Origin: Bacillota bacterium
Lineage (GTDB): Bacteria; Bacillota; Limnochordia; DTU087; JAAYGB01
DNA: 64,000 bases
Assembly (NCBI GenBank): GCA_012727955.1
Contig: JAAYGB010000066.1
Coordinates: forward strand, 34,154-98,153
Reading direction: 5' to 3'
How positions within the stretch are numbered: position 1 is the first letter of the stretch; every line of letters starts with the position of its first letter. Below are positions 44,908-53,775 of this stretch, one piece after another. The notes beneath the pieces were generated by a model. The model did not search any database, was not told the origin of the DNA, and worked only from the letters and a program-made list of their open reading frames with translations. The translations under genes were made by a program, and so were the position numbers.

Positions 44908-46887
44908 CTACATGAATAGCGGTGCGAAGACCAGCGCAACAATGGTCATCAGCTTGATCAAAATGTTGATGGAAGGTCCAGAAGTATCCTTGAAGGGGTC
45001 GCCTACGGTGTCGCCGACAACGGCAGCATGGTGGGCCTCGGAACCCTTACCGCCGTGAGCGCCTCCTTCAATGTACTTCTTGGCGTTGTCCCAGGCTCCA
45101 CCGGCGTTAGCCATAAAGATGGCCATCATTACACCGGAGAACAATGCGCCAGCCAACAAGCCACCCAAGGCGGCCTTACCCAACAACAGACCTACGGCTA
45201 AGGGAGCGACAACGGCAATTAAGCCTGGAACGAGCATTTCACGCAGCGCGGCAGCGGTAGAAATGTCCACGCACTTGGCATACTCAGGCTTTGCCTTTCC
45301 TTCCATAATTCCAGGAATGCTCCGGAACTGCCGGCGCACCTCTTCAATCATCTGGTTCGCCGCCTTACCGACAGCATCCATGGTCATGGCTGAGAACACA
45401 AAGGGCAACATACTACCGATAAACAGGCCAGCAATTACCAACGGATCCAGCAGGTCGATAAGGCTTAGCTGCACAGCCTGAGAATATGAGGCAAAGAGCG
45501 CCAGAGCCGTCAAGGCTGCGGAACCAATGGCAAAACCCTTACCGATGGCAGCGGTGGTGTTACCGACGGAGTCAAGTCTATCGGTAATATCCCGTACCTC
45601 AGAGGGCAAGTCAGCCATCTCAGCGATTCCACCGGCGTTATCAGCAATGGGACCATAGGCATCGACAGCAATGGTCATCCCACAGGTTGCCAACATACCA
45701 ACGGCCGACAGAGCAATGCCATACAATCCCTTGGTAATATCGCTACTGCCACCGGCGGCAAAGAAGGCAACGAGAATACCGGCCACAATCAGTATGACAG
45801 GAATAGCAGTTGAATACATACCTACAGACAGACCACTAATAATGGTGGTAGCAGGACCAGTCTCGGACTGGGCTGCAATTCTCTTGACGGGAGCATAGGC
45901 ATCAGAGGTGTAGTACTCGGCAGCCTGACCGATAGCCATTCCAACAACGAGACCGGCAACCACAGCCACGAAGGGAGCCAGGGTTCCCAACAAGCTTTGG
46001 CTGAGGACCAAAGTACCGATGACTACAATAGCAGCGGCTACGTATTCACCCATACGCAAAGCCTTAGCAGGATCTCTGTCGCCTCGGACAAAGCGGGTTC
46101 CAATGATGGACCCAACAATCCCGAGAGCAGACAAGAGGATGGGTAAGGCAACTCCCTGCACACCATAGGCCAGAGCACCCAAAGTGATGGCCGAGATGAT
46201 GGCACCGACGTAGGATTCAAAGAGATCAGCACCCATGCCCGCTACGTCACCGACGTTGTCACCAACGTTGTCAGCGATAACCGCAGGGTTGCGGGGATCG
46301 TCCTCGGGAATACCGGCCTCTACCTTACCAACAAGGTCAGCGCCAACGTCAGCAGCCTTAGTGTAGATACCACCACCGACACGGGCAAAGAGCGCTATCG
46401 AGGAAGCGCCAAGACCAAATCCGGTAATGATGTTGGGATCACCGTAAATGATGTACAATAAACTGACTCCCAGCAGACCTAATCCCACTACAGACAATCC
46501 CATAACGGCGCCACCGGAAAAGGCTACGTTCAAGGCTTGGGCCAGTCCACTTTCCCGAGCTGCATTAGCAGTACGTACGTTAGCTCTAGTAGCTACCCGC
46601 ATGCCAAAGTAGCCGGCCAGAACGGAGAAAACAGCCCCTAGCACAAAGCACAGTGCAACGGAAATACCAAGACCCGGTGCAAAAGTAAGGATAAGAAACA
46701 TCACGACGGCAAAGATTGCCAAGGCTCGGTACTCTCTTTTGAGAAAAGCCATAGCGCCCTCTTCTATGTAGCCTGCAATTTCCTTCATCCGTTCAGTGCC
46801 TGCGGATACGGCATTGATCCGGGATGAGTACATGTAGGCAACCACGAGGGATAGAATACCAATGATCAGACCGACGGTAGTACTCAT
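44908..46887 (-). CDS. hppA: K+-dependent membrane pyrophosphatase (ion pump)
   Basis: The 659-residue, roughly 16-helix pump couples pyrophosphate hydrolysis to H+ or Na+ export. The catalytic segment [20 protein letters not shown] and [20 protein letters not shown] are exact, and [14 protein letters not shown] closes the site. The sequence [20 protein letters not shown] carries Ala rather than Lys at the position that separates K+-dependent from K+-independent forms, so it is K+-dependent. Whether it pumps H+ or Na+ cannot be settled by eye. The ATG follows AAGGAGGAGAGGAC. Confidence 0.95.
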   Translation of the reverse strand: MSTTVGLIIGILSLVVAYMYSSRINAVSAGTERMKEIAGYIEEGAMAFLKREYRALAIFAVVMFLILTFAPGLGISVALCFVLGAVFSVLAGYFGMRVATRANVRTANAARESGLAQALNVAFSGGAVMGLSVVGLGLLGVSLLYIIYGDPNIITGFGLGASSIALFARVGGGIYTKAADVGADLVGKVEAGIPEDDPRNPAVIADNVGDNVGDVAGMGADLFESYVGAIISAITLGALAYGVQGVALPILLSALGIVGSIIGTRFVRGDRDPAKALRMGEYVAAAIVVIGTLVLSQSLLGTLAPFVAVVAGLVVGMAIGQAAEYYTSDAYAPVKRIAAQSETGPATTIISGLSVGMYSTAIPVILIVAGILVAFFAAGGSSDITKGLYGIALSAVGMLATCGMTIAVDAYGPIADNAGGIAEMADLPSEVRDITDRLDSVGNTTAAIGKGFAIGSAALTALALFASYSQAVQLSLIDLLDPLVIAGLFIGSMLPFVFSAMTMDAVGKAANQMIEEVRRQFRSIPGIMEGKAKPEYAKCVDISTAAALREMLVPGLIAVVAPLAVGLLLGKAALGGLLAGALFSGVMMAIFMANAGGAWDNAKKYIEGGAHGGKGSEAHHAAVVGDTVGDPFKDTSGPSINILIKLMTIVALVFAPLFM

Positions 46888-46910
46888 GTCCTCTCCTCCT
46901 TCTGTTTTGA

Positions 46911-46922
46911 CAACTGCAGTTG
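46911..46922. repeat. 12-bp palindrome in the hppA leader
   Basis: CAACTGCAGTTG is a perfect palindrome 24 bases upstream of the hppA start, flanked by TTGCC and GTCAA. It may be an operator or a chance palindrome. No clear promoter was chosen in 46923-47184, and no gene was seen there. Confidence 0.3.
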
Positions 46923-47125
46923 GCAACTATCATACAGCGCTAAATTAATTGATAATTCAGCTTAGGCCAGAATCCTCGTCTCTTGTGCCCCTCCTTTCTA
47001 CAACTTAAGATTGCCGCATTAGACAACTGCTGGTTTCCTTGCTATGTTCTGAACAATTTGTCTGGCCTTACATTTCGTGCTGTTGCCAATCCAGCCATAT
47101 TTTAACACAGGCAACCACCCGTTTC

Positions 47126-47159
47126 AATACACTGACAAGCACTGTCTTACCAGTGTATT
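47126..47159 (-). terminator. possible terminator hairpin after cobO
   Basis: AATACACTG (47126-47134) pairs perfectly with CAGTGTATT (47151-47159), with extra pairing inside the 16-base loop. It lies 26 bases past the cobO stop on the minus strand but lacks a T-run. Confidence 0.35.
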
Positions 47160-47184
47160 TCGACAACTTTCCCTGGAGTGGCCG

Positions 47185-47739
47185 CTAATACTCTATACCC
47201 TTTCTGGCAGAAATTCCCTCCCCAAAAGGGTGCTTAATTTCTTGAATTTCAGAAATAAGATTAGCTTGTTCCAAAATTTCCTCGGGAAAATCCCGTCCAG
47301 TGAGGATTATCTCCATGGGATATCGTCGGGCTGCCAGCAGGTCATTTACCTCCTGGGCCGACACCAGGTTGAGATTAACAGCATGGCTGATCTCATCGAG
47401 GATGAGAATGTCTGCTCCACCAGAAGCCACAATTTCCGCCGCCGCAGCCATCCCCTCCTTAGCTGAAGCTACTTCCTCCGGGGTTGCTTGGCGATTGATG
47501 ATAAATTCTCCAGTGCCAAATCGGTGAAATCGCAGCAGGCTGGGACAGAACTTCTCGGCAAAGATCACCTCGCCCGGTCGATCTTTGCCCTTCAGAAACT
47601 GAATAACAACCACTCGCATACCATGGCCAATGGCCCGAATTGCTAGCCCTAAGGCAGCGGTGGTCTTCCCCTTTCCGGGCCCGGTATAGATCTGCACCAA
47701 TCCCAAAGCCCCATTTTTGTCATGAACGGTCTGTGTCAT
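47185..47739 (-). CDS. cobO: cob(I)yrinic acid a,c-diamide adenosyltransferase
   Basis: The enzyme adenosylates corrinoids with ATP (CobA/CobO/BtuR family). The 184 residues start with the P-loop IYTGPGKGKTTAALGLAIRAIG and contain DILILDEISHAVNLNLV (Walker B-like) and EIILTGRDFPEEILEQANLISE. No other cobalamin genes are nearby, so it may serve salvage; B12 use is supported by the radical SAM/B12 protein at 29518. Its start overlaps the TtcA-like gene by 20 bases. Confidence 0.95.
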   Translation of the reverse strand: MTQTVHDKNGALGLVQIYTGPGKGKTTAALGLAIRAIGHGMRVVVIQFLKGKDRPGEVIFAEKFCPSLLRFHRFGTGEFIINRQATPEEVASAKEGMAAAAEIVASGGADILILDEISHAVNLNLVSAQEVNDLLAARRYPMEIILTGRDFPEEILEQANLISEIQEIKHPFGEGISARKGIEY

Positions 47740-48529
47740 CGTTGATCCTCTCCTGTTGTCCCATCAGTTGGCGATGCCGGGTGTGCATCTCTTCCTTGCT
47801 CAATTGTCGGGGCCATAACTCGACATGAGCCCCCTCCCGCATAGCCGCCGCTATGTTAGAGAAAATATAAGGATTATTCCTGGTTAGTTCATGGATTAAC
47901 TTTGCGGTTTCTGCCCGCTTAGAGTTTCCATCCAGGGGACAGGGGGAATCAATGGGGGTAAAATCCAATTGCTTTAGCATCTTGATGATTTCATGCTCCC
48001 GTAGATAGACTAGGGGGCGAATAACGGTAATTCCGGATCGATCGAGGACGGTTTTGGGCAGGAAGGTACGCAGGTGTCCGGAATACAATTGGCTCATCAA
48101 GAAGGTAATCACGACGTCGTCGAGATGATGGCCGTAGGCAACTTTATTGTATCCCTCCCTGACGGCGGTTCTGTTCAAGACACCGCGACGAAAATAGGCG
48201 CACTGAGCACAGGGATTCTGCCTATGGTGGTTGAGGGCGATTTCAGCAATTTGGGTGTGCTCAATCAAAAGCTCAACCCCCGCTTCCTGACAGAGCCTTG
48301 CGATATCCGCCAGATTGTTTCTTTCAAATCCCAAATCGATATGAATCGCGCCCAGGTCAATGTGAAAGGGAGCGGTATCGGCAATGACCTTCATCGCTCG
48401 CAGTAGGAAGGCACTATCCTTCCCACCGGAAACTCCAATCAAGACGCGGTCACCTTCGGAGAGTAAATCAAATTCAATCACTGCCCGCCAAATCCGCTTA
48501 ATTATCGGGCGTGGTATCCTAAAGCTCAT
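47720..48529 (-). CDS. TtcA-like PP-loop tRNA thiolation enzyme
   Basis: The 269-residue PP-loop ATPase has SGGKDSAFLLRAM (ATP), the central Cys pair CAQCAYFRRG and a third Cys in DSPCPLDGNS, the arrangement of TtcA/TtuA proteins that bind an Fe-S cluster and thiolate tRNA. HHLDDVV is the usual conserved loop. The TtcA subgroup modifies C32; TtuA acts on U54. I cannot distinguish them by eye. It overlaps cobO and is probably co-transcribed. Confidence 0.85.
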   Translation of the reverse strand: MSFRIPRPIIKRIWRAVIEFDLLSEGDRVLIGVSGGKDSAFLLRAMKVIADTAPFHIDLGAIHIDLGFERNNLADIARLCQEAGVELLIEHTQIAEIALNHHRQNPCAQCAYFRRGVLNRTAVREGYNKVAYGHHLDDVVITFLMSQLYSGHLRTFLPKTVLDRSGITVIRPLVYLREHEIIKMLKQLDFTPIDSPCPLDGNSKRAETAKLIHELTRNNPYIFSNIAAAMREGAHVELWPRQLSKEEMHTRHRQLMGQQERINDDTDRS

Positions 48530-48588
48530 CTTTCAATCCTTCCTTGTGCAACGTTAGTGATTACGATAATTACTGGAATCACTGGGCC

Positions 48589-49554
48589 CTATGGCACCAA
48601 CCTAGCTAAGCTCCAGGCCAGAGGGTTCTGGGAGCTAACCAGTCGATACTTCCACCGCTCTGAGCTCTTTAGAGTAGCGGGATCGACATCATCAAAGTAC
48701 CGGCGGTATCTAGGATCCTGCAGTAATCTCATCGCATCTTCATGGTACCCGTTTTTCACCATCCGCCAAAAAAAACGATAGGCATCGTAGGCAGTTCTTT
48801 GGCGCAGGGCTTGCAAAATCTCCCTCCGCTGTGGGCCCTTGGGCAAGTGCTCCTGGATAAAATCCGCCAACCGCTCCTTCACCCAGATGCCGTGAATCCG
48901 CTTGCGCCAGTCCCATTGAGAGTGGATTGCAGAACCGCGGCGAACCCGATAGATCAGGAGACTTTCAGATACCCTCGCTGCGTCCGTCAAGGTCAACACC
49001 TTGGCGATGAACTCCCAATCTTCGGCATAGGGGCAGTCTGGAGTAAAACTCAGATTGTTGGCGGACACTATGGACCTGTCCACAACCAAACCGCAAATGT
49101 GGATTCGGACGGTACCTTTGATCGCGGCCAGCAAGATCCGGCCGCTGGGGGTCTGATATCGGTATTTTCGCCGTAGGCGGTTCCGATGCAAATGATCATA
49201 GGCACAATAGGCCATCCCTGCTCCGGTACGGTTCTTAGCTTCAATTAAATCAGCCAAGAAAGTGGGTTCCCACAGATCATCACCATCGAGGAAGCTGATT
49301 AGGCTGCCCTTTGCCAAATCCAATCCGGTATTTCTGGCCCGAGAGACTCCTCCATTGGCTTGATTGATCAGCTTGATGCGGTGATCTTTATCTGCCAGAG
49401 CAGCAACAACCTCTGCCGTATCGTCGGTGGAACCGTCGTTAACCACCAGTAATTCCCAATTGACGTAGGTTTGGTCTTGAATGGACTTGATACTCTCGCC
49501 AACGTAGTCAGTAACATTATAAACAGGCATGATGATTGATACCATATCTTCCAT
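48589..49554 (-). CDS. glycosyltransferase family 2
   Basis: The 321-residue protein has a GT-A fold at its N terminus: VSIIMPVYNVTDYVGESIKS, the nucleotide site VNDGSTDDTAEV, the DxD metal site ISFLDGDDLWEP, and ARNTGLDLAKG. The C-terminal 100 residues are helical and basic. ATG 49554 follows GGTGAGG. The acceptor is unknown; it stands alone, not in a polysaccharide cluster. Confidence 0.88.
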   Translation of the reverse strand: MEDMVSIIMPVYNVTDYVGESIKSIQDQTYVNWELLVVNDGSTDDTAEVVAALADKDHRIKLINQANGGVSRARNTGLDLAKGSLISFLDGDDLWEPTFLADLIEAKNRTGAGMAYCAYDHLHRNRLRRKYRYQTPSGRILLAAIKGTVRIHICGLVVDRSIVSANNLSFTPDCPYAEDWEFIAKVLTLTDAARVSESLLIYRVRRGSAIHSQWDWRKRIHGIWVKERLADFIQEHLPKGPQRREILQALRQRTAYDAYRFFWRMVKNGYHEDAMRLLQDPRYRRYFDDVDPATLKSSERWKYRLVSSQNPLAWSLARLVP

Positions 49555-49706
49555 GTCTGTAACCCTCACCTTCGGGGATCACCCACTAGGAATAGTGCTT
49601 CTGTAGTCCGGTAGAATTCCCTGCAATATTGTAGCCCATCTGATAACAACGACCCCCTAGACCTGAGCCCCAAAAGGAGCCAGTTTAGGGGATCGGTTTC
49701 GAATTA

Positions 49707-50498
49707 CTAGTAACTAAAGCTGATGTAAAACCCGGAATGCTTCCTGACGTTAAATACTCCGTTATCAAGAATTAAGTATTGTCCCTTGATTCCCACCAGC
49801 TGCCCGCTAACCGTTGCCTGCTTTAACAGGTCAAAGGACTTAAGCTTTGGTGCCGCAGCCACCATGGGATACTCCAATTGAACAATCTCTTGCGCAGGAA
49901 GTAGATACTGCCGGTATTCGGCGGGCACCCGCTCAATCAGCTCGGTGCGAGCCTGCGCTAAATCTCGATCGGTAACTCTATTTTGTAACATCCTGCGCCA
50001 GTCGGTGCGATCCGATACATGTTCTGCTAGGGCTAACTCCAACTCCCCAGCCAGTTTCCGGGTGGGCAGTTCCGCCAAAACAAGGCCCTCCACCGCACCC
50101 TGGTCCGTCCACCGGGAAAAATGATTATCCCGACGGGTCAAGCCCACCTTGAGTTCACTGCTAATGGCTAGATAGACAATGTGGGGCTGCATACAATGAC
50201 TTTCTCCCCACTGACTGTCTCGACAGGTCCCCTTGTGATGGTGACAGAGACTGGGTTTAACGATACAGAGGTCATTTTCCGGTAAGTCGCGAAAACAGGG
50301 ATAGCAATAACCGCTATTGTAAGTTTTCTTGATCACCCGACCGCAGGCGATGCATTCGATCTTATCCTCGAAGGAAATAGTAATCCTTTTCTCCAGTAAG
50401 TCATTGAGGGAAATCCGTTCGTTGCCTAGGCGTAAGTGATATTGAATCGGCTTGTCCCGTTGATGCTCCAGTTTAGTCAACTGTCCCGAAAGACTCAT
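49707..50498 (-). CDS. DUF2797 family protein with zinc-binding cysteines
   Basis: The 263-residue protein has cysteine/histidine groups CIACGRVIKK, GYCYPCFRD, CHHHKGTC and SHCMQPHIVYLA, then the GLTRRDNHFSRWTDQGA segment. These are the marks of DUF2797, a conserved family of unknown function in anaerobes and Archaea. The IVYLAIS...VGLTR...RWTDQGA part resembles a GIY-YIG nuclease core, an inference only. It stands between the glycosyltransferase and hisK genes. Confidence 0.8.
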   Translation of the reverse strand: MSLSGQLTKLEHQRDKPIQYHLRLGNERISLNDLLEKRITISFEDKIECIACGRVIKKTYNSGYCYPCFRDLPENDLCIVKPSLCHHHKGTCRDSQWGESHCMQPHIVYLAISSELKVGLTRRDNHFSRWTDQGAVEGLVLAELPTRKLAGELELALAEHVSDRTDWRRMLQNRVTDRDLAQARTELIERVPAEYRQYLLPAQEIVQLEYPMVAAAPKLKSFDLLKQATVSGQLVGIKGQYLILDNGVFNVRKHSGFYISFSY

Positions 50499-50552
50499 CG
50501 GTCACGCTCCTATCCTATGTCCTTTGCTTTGCCCTTTTCTCCAAAAAAGCTG

Positions 50553-51392
50553 CTAATCTAGGGGATACAGTGTCATCTGGCGGGCAGTAAAGGTGGCGGC
50601 CTGTGTATACCCACAGGATTTGGCAAAGGCCACCGCTTGGTGGAGATTTTCACCGGCCTCCTGAGGATAGTGGGCGTCCGACGAAAAGGTAATGGGCACG
50701 TTGCGCCTTTGGCACTCTGCCAGCAGTTCCCGTGCCGGGTAAATTTCCCCTACGGGTTTGCGTATACCCGCGGCGCTGACCTCACAACAAACTCCGCCCT
50801 CGGCCATAGACGCTGCCGTCTCTGCGTAGATTCTATCCAATGCTATCCCTGGTCGATGGCCAAAGATCTTGACCAAGTCGGGATGGGTAATCACATCGAA
50901 GAGCCCTGAACGAGCCGCCTGTTGCAGAGTCGAGAAATACTCTTCATATACCTGATCTACGTCCCTTTCCTGCCAGCCTAGATCTGGGCTAAAGTCTATC
51001 GCCCATTTGCCGAGGTAGTGGACCGATCCCAAGACGTAATCCCACTCCTGTCCCGCGATAAACTCGGCGATTTCCCTCTCAAAGCCAGGGATGTAGTCCA
51101 CCTCTATCCCAATCTTGATGGGTAAACCGGCCTGCCGCGCCTGGTTAAGCACATCGATGTACTCTGCAATCGGGGTATGAAAACATTGCGAAAAAAACTC
51201 GTCAAGTTCCCGGTAAGTACCCGGTCCCGTCGCCAAGTGCTCCATTATTCGTCGGTATTCAACAAAGTGGTGGCAGTGTTCACTGATTCCCACCTCGGTT
51301 ACTCCCCGAGCCTGAGCGACCTCGACAAACTGAGCAATATATTCCACCGTTAAAGGACCGTTTTCCAAGTGCATATGATAATCCGCCAGCAT
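50553..51392 (-). CDS. hisK: histidinol-phosphatase, PHP type (HisK/HisJ)
   Basis: The 279-residue PHP protein has the metal ligands DYHMHLENG, EVGISEHCHHFVEYR, IGIEVDYIPGFE, VLGSVHYL, DVITHPDLVKIFGH and FSSDAHYPQE, the HisJ/HisK arrangement. The reaction is dephosphorylation of histidinol phosphate in histidine synthesis. No other his genes are near, so the substrate is inferred. ATG 51392 follows AGGAG. Confidence 0.85.
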   Translation of the reverse strand: MLADYHMHLENGPLTVEYIAQFVEVAQARGVTEVGISEHCHHFVEYRRIMEHLATGPGTYRELDEFFSQCFHTPIAEYIDVLNQARQAGLPIKIGIEVDYIPGFEREIAEFIAGQEWDYVLGSVHYLGKWAIDFSPDLGWQERDVDQVYEEYFSTLQQAARSGLFDVITHPDLVKIFGHRPGIALDRIYAETAASMAEGGVCCEVSAAGIRKPVGEIYPARELLAECQRRNVPITFSSDAHYPQEAGENLHQAVAFAKSCGYTQAATFTARQMTLYPLD

Positions 51393-51576
51393 CGCATCCA
51401 CTCCTGACCTTGTTCCCTATACGTAATCACCCTTTCGGGGCCCAGGGGCCATTTACCTGCCGCAGCCCTACCCTCTAAGTTGGACCAGGAGCAGGATTCT
51501 TGCCGCAGAAAGGGGAATCGATGCATGAACAAACGACAAATCGCAGCCAGAAGCGAAACAGAAAAGAGGAATGACT

Positions 51577-52554
51577 ATGCAGACTGTATCAACCTTCCAG
51601 AGGTTTCGGGATTGGGTCGAGCAACGCTACATCGCCCTTATCCTCACATCCCTAGCGTTGGGGTTGCTTCTTCCCCGATTTTTTGCGACATTTGAAGGTT
51701 TAACCAGCTTTATTCTTATGGTGAACATGTTTACCTTGGCCTTGGGATGTACGCCCAGGGAGTTTCTTAATGTTCTCAAGTCGCCCTTTCAGATTCTTGC
51801 TATCGTCTTGTTTATCTATGGTTTTCTTCCCCTGCTGGCCTTTGGTCTGGGCAGCCTCCTGTTTCCCAATCACCCGGAGATCACCGCAGGGTTGGTTCTG
51901 ATTGCCGTTTTGCCGGTAGCCATGACCTCCGCCTTCTGGACGGACCTGGCCAAAGGCAACCTTCCTCTAACTCTGTCGATTATTACCTTGACGACTTTCC
52001 TGGCTGGACTGGTTACCCCAGGAGTTATGGGCGTTATGGCAGGACAACTGGTGGAGTTTGATGCCCAGGCCCTGGTTGTCAAGCTGATTAAGACAGTAAT
52101 TATTCCCTGTATCATTGGCCTGTTGTTTCGCCAGAAATTCCCTGCAACAACGAAAAAAGCCAAACCCTACCTAGACTTGGGGGTCCGGCTTAACGTGTTT
52201 CTCATTTTGGCCATCAACGGTGCGGTCATGCGTCCCTACCTCAGTGATGTGGGACCCAGGGTATTTGTCATCATCTTTGCGGTGTTCGCCTACGTACTCC
52301 TATCCTATCTGACGGGATTTGGTTTTGCGTCACTGCTTTTTCCCAAGGATTTGGGATCGAGAATCTCCGTTTCCTTTGTCTCGGGAATGCGCAACAACGG
52401 CGCTGGAATTGTCATTGCCCTGGCGTATTTCCCTCCCCTAGTGGCCATGCCGGTGATCTTAAGTATCTTGCTGCAGCAACCCATGGCCAGTATCGTGAAA
52501 CGCCTAGTTGACTATCGGGCTGGCCAAGTCCAACCGGTCAAAGAATCTTACTAA
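51577..52554 (+). CDS. bile acid:sodium symporter (BASS) family transporter
   Basis: The 325-residue protein has nine to ten hydrophobic helices, with the family segments [29 protein letters not shown] and [22 protein letters not shown]. The BASS fold moves organic anions with Na+; real substrates in bacteria include pantoate and pyruvate. Which one applies here is unknown. ATG 51577 is better spaced from AAAGAGGA than ATG 51571. The 3' end overlaps the convergent ABC ATPase gene by 17 bases. Confidence 0.85.
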   Translation: MQTVSTFQRFRDWVEQRYIALILTSLALGLLLPRFFATFEGLTSFILMVNMFTLALGCTPREFLNVLKSPFQILAIVLFIYGFLPLLAFGLGSLLFPNHPEITAGLVLIAVLPVAMTSAFWTDLAKGNLPLTLSIITLTTFLAGLVTPGVMGVMAGQLVEFDAQALVVKLIKTVIIPCIIGLLFRQKFPATTKKAKPYLDLGVRLNVFLILAINGAVMRPYLSDVGPRVFVIIFAVFAYVLLSYLTGFGFASLLFPKDLGSRISVSFVSGMRNNGAGIVIALAYFPPLVAMPVILSILLQQPMASIVKRLVDYRAGQVQPVKESY

Positions 52555-53299
52555 GAAAGGCCTTAGTCCGCTCCTGGGTCGGATGATCAAAGAAGTGATC
52601 GGGAGTACCTTCCTCGATGATTCTTCCGCCATCGATAAAGAGGATCCGATCGGCGGCTTCTCGAGCAAAGCCCATTTCATGGGTGACTAGGACCATGGTC
52701 ATTCCTTTGCCGGCCAGGTCCTTGATCACATCGAGGACCTCCTTGATCATTTCTGGGTCCAAAGCGGAAGTGGGTTCATCAAAGAGCATGATTTTCGGCT
52801 CCATAGCCAAGGACCGGGCTATCGCCACCCGCTGTTGTTGTCCACCGGACAGCTCACTGGGATAGGCGTGGGCCTTGTCGGGAATCCCAACTCGCTCCAG
52901 GAGCTGATGTCCCCTTTCCTCAGCAACGGTTCGATCCAGTTTCAGCACCCTCCTGGGAGCCAAGGTGATGTTGTCCAGTACCGTCATATGGGGATAGAGA
53001 TTAAAGGATTGAAACACCATCCCAATCTGAGCACTGAGCTCTTTCATATCGGTATTGGGGTCCGTCAGATCATAGCCCAGTACCTGTAAGCGACCACTTT
53101 GTACCTTCTCTAGACCGTTGATACACCGCAGCATGGTGCTTTTTCCCGAACCACTGGGGCCCAGCAGCACCACTGTTTCACCGGCATAGATCTCAGTGGT
53201 AATATCAAAGAGAACTTGATGGGAGCCAAAGAATTTGTTTACCCGGTCAAAGACAACCACCGAGTTGTCTTGGTGACCGACTGCCTCTTGGTTTGCCAT
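52538..53299 (-). CDS. polar amino acid ABC transporter ATP-binding protein (GlnQ-like), orphan
   Basis: The 253-residue ATPase has Walker [17 protein letters not shown]-loop [15 protein letters not shown], signature [17 protein letters not shown], Walker [15 protein letters not shown] and H-loop VTHEMGFAR. The [15 protein letters not shown] segment is typical of the GlnQ/HisP subfamily. No permease or binding-protein gene is adjacent, so it must pair with subunits encoded elsewhere. It converges with the BASS transporter. Confidence 0.9.
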   Translation of the reverse strand: MANQEAVGHQDNSVVVFDRVNKFFGSHQVLFDITTEIYAGETVVLLGPSGSGKSTMLRCINGLEKVQSGRLQVLGYDLTDPNTDMKELSAQIGMVFQSFNLYPHMTVLDNITLAPRRVLKLDRTVAEERGHQLLERVGIPDKAHAYPSELSGGQQQRVAIARSLAMEPKIMLFDEPTSALDPEMIKEVLDVIKDLAGKGMTMVLVTHEMGFAREAADRILFIDGGRIIEEGTPDHFFDHPTQERTKAFLSKIL

Positions 53300-53380
53300 C
53301 GGAAACCTCCAGTCTGGGATTTATGAAGTGCTTTTTCATAATCATACAGGTTAGGGTGACCGCCGGTCAACTCTAACCCC

Positions 53381-53409
53381 TTGACGCTGACAACCAGAAT
53401 CGGTATAAT
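53381..53409 (+). promoter_or_regulatory. promoter of the lysS leader
   Basis: TTGACG (53381-53386), 17-base spacer, TATAAT (53404-53409). Transcription should start near 53416, upstream of the T-box leader. Nothing else was seen in 53300-53380. Confidence 0.8.
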
Positions 53410-53439
53410 ACAGCCGCAAGCATGCCAATTGATTCCTGC

Positions 53440-53722
53440 TACAGGCGTTGATGCAGACCTAGTAGCCGATGAGAACCGGTTTCCCAGAGAGCTGCAGGAA
53501 GGTGGAAGTGCAGTAAACCAGCATCGGTGAATAAGAGCTGCGGAGCCGCAAAACGAAAAAATCTCACCTTGGGATCTGCTGATCCTGTGAGAAAGTAGTT
53601 TTGCCGACTACTCCCCCGTTACCGGGAGATAGAGAGGGTCGCGCCGTTGTCGGTGGCGACCAAGTTAGGTGGTACCGCGGAAAATGCTTTCGTCCTAATG
53701 GGGCGTGAGCATTTTTGTTTTT
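53440..53722 (+). promoter_or_regulatory. T-box riboswitch of lysS
   Basis: The leader has the Stem I marks AGAGAG and the paired CCGATG/CATCGG, a hairpin CTGCA/TGCAG, and the T-box core AGGTGGTACCGCGGAAA (53667-53683). The terminator stem follows, pairing AAAATGCT (53681-53688) with AGCATTTT (53708-53715) before a T-rich tail. The T-box binds uncharged tRNA and opens transcription. GAATAAGAG gives a candidate specifier AAG (53533-53535), a Lys codon, which fits the downstream lysS. The specifier call is made by eye. Confidence 0.93.
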
Positions 53723-53775
53723 TGCATATACTTTATCTTTGCATACACTCTAACAAGACAAGGAGGCTATAGCTG

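Noticed and set aside
46911..47159. Palindrome and hairpin between cobO and hppA considered as a CRISPR remnant or riboswitch.
   Set aside because: There are only single, unrelated short inverted repeats, without regular spacing or a recognised aptamer core.
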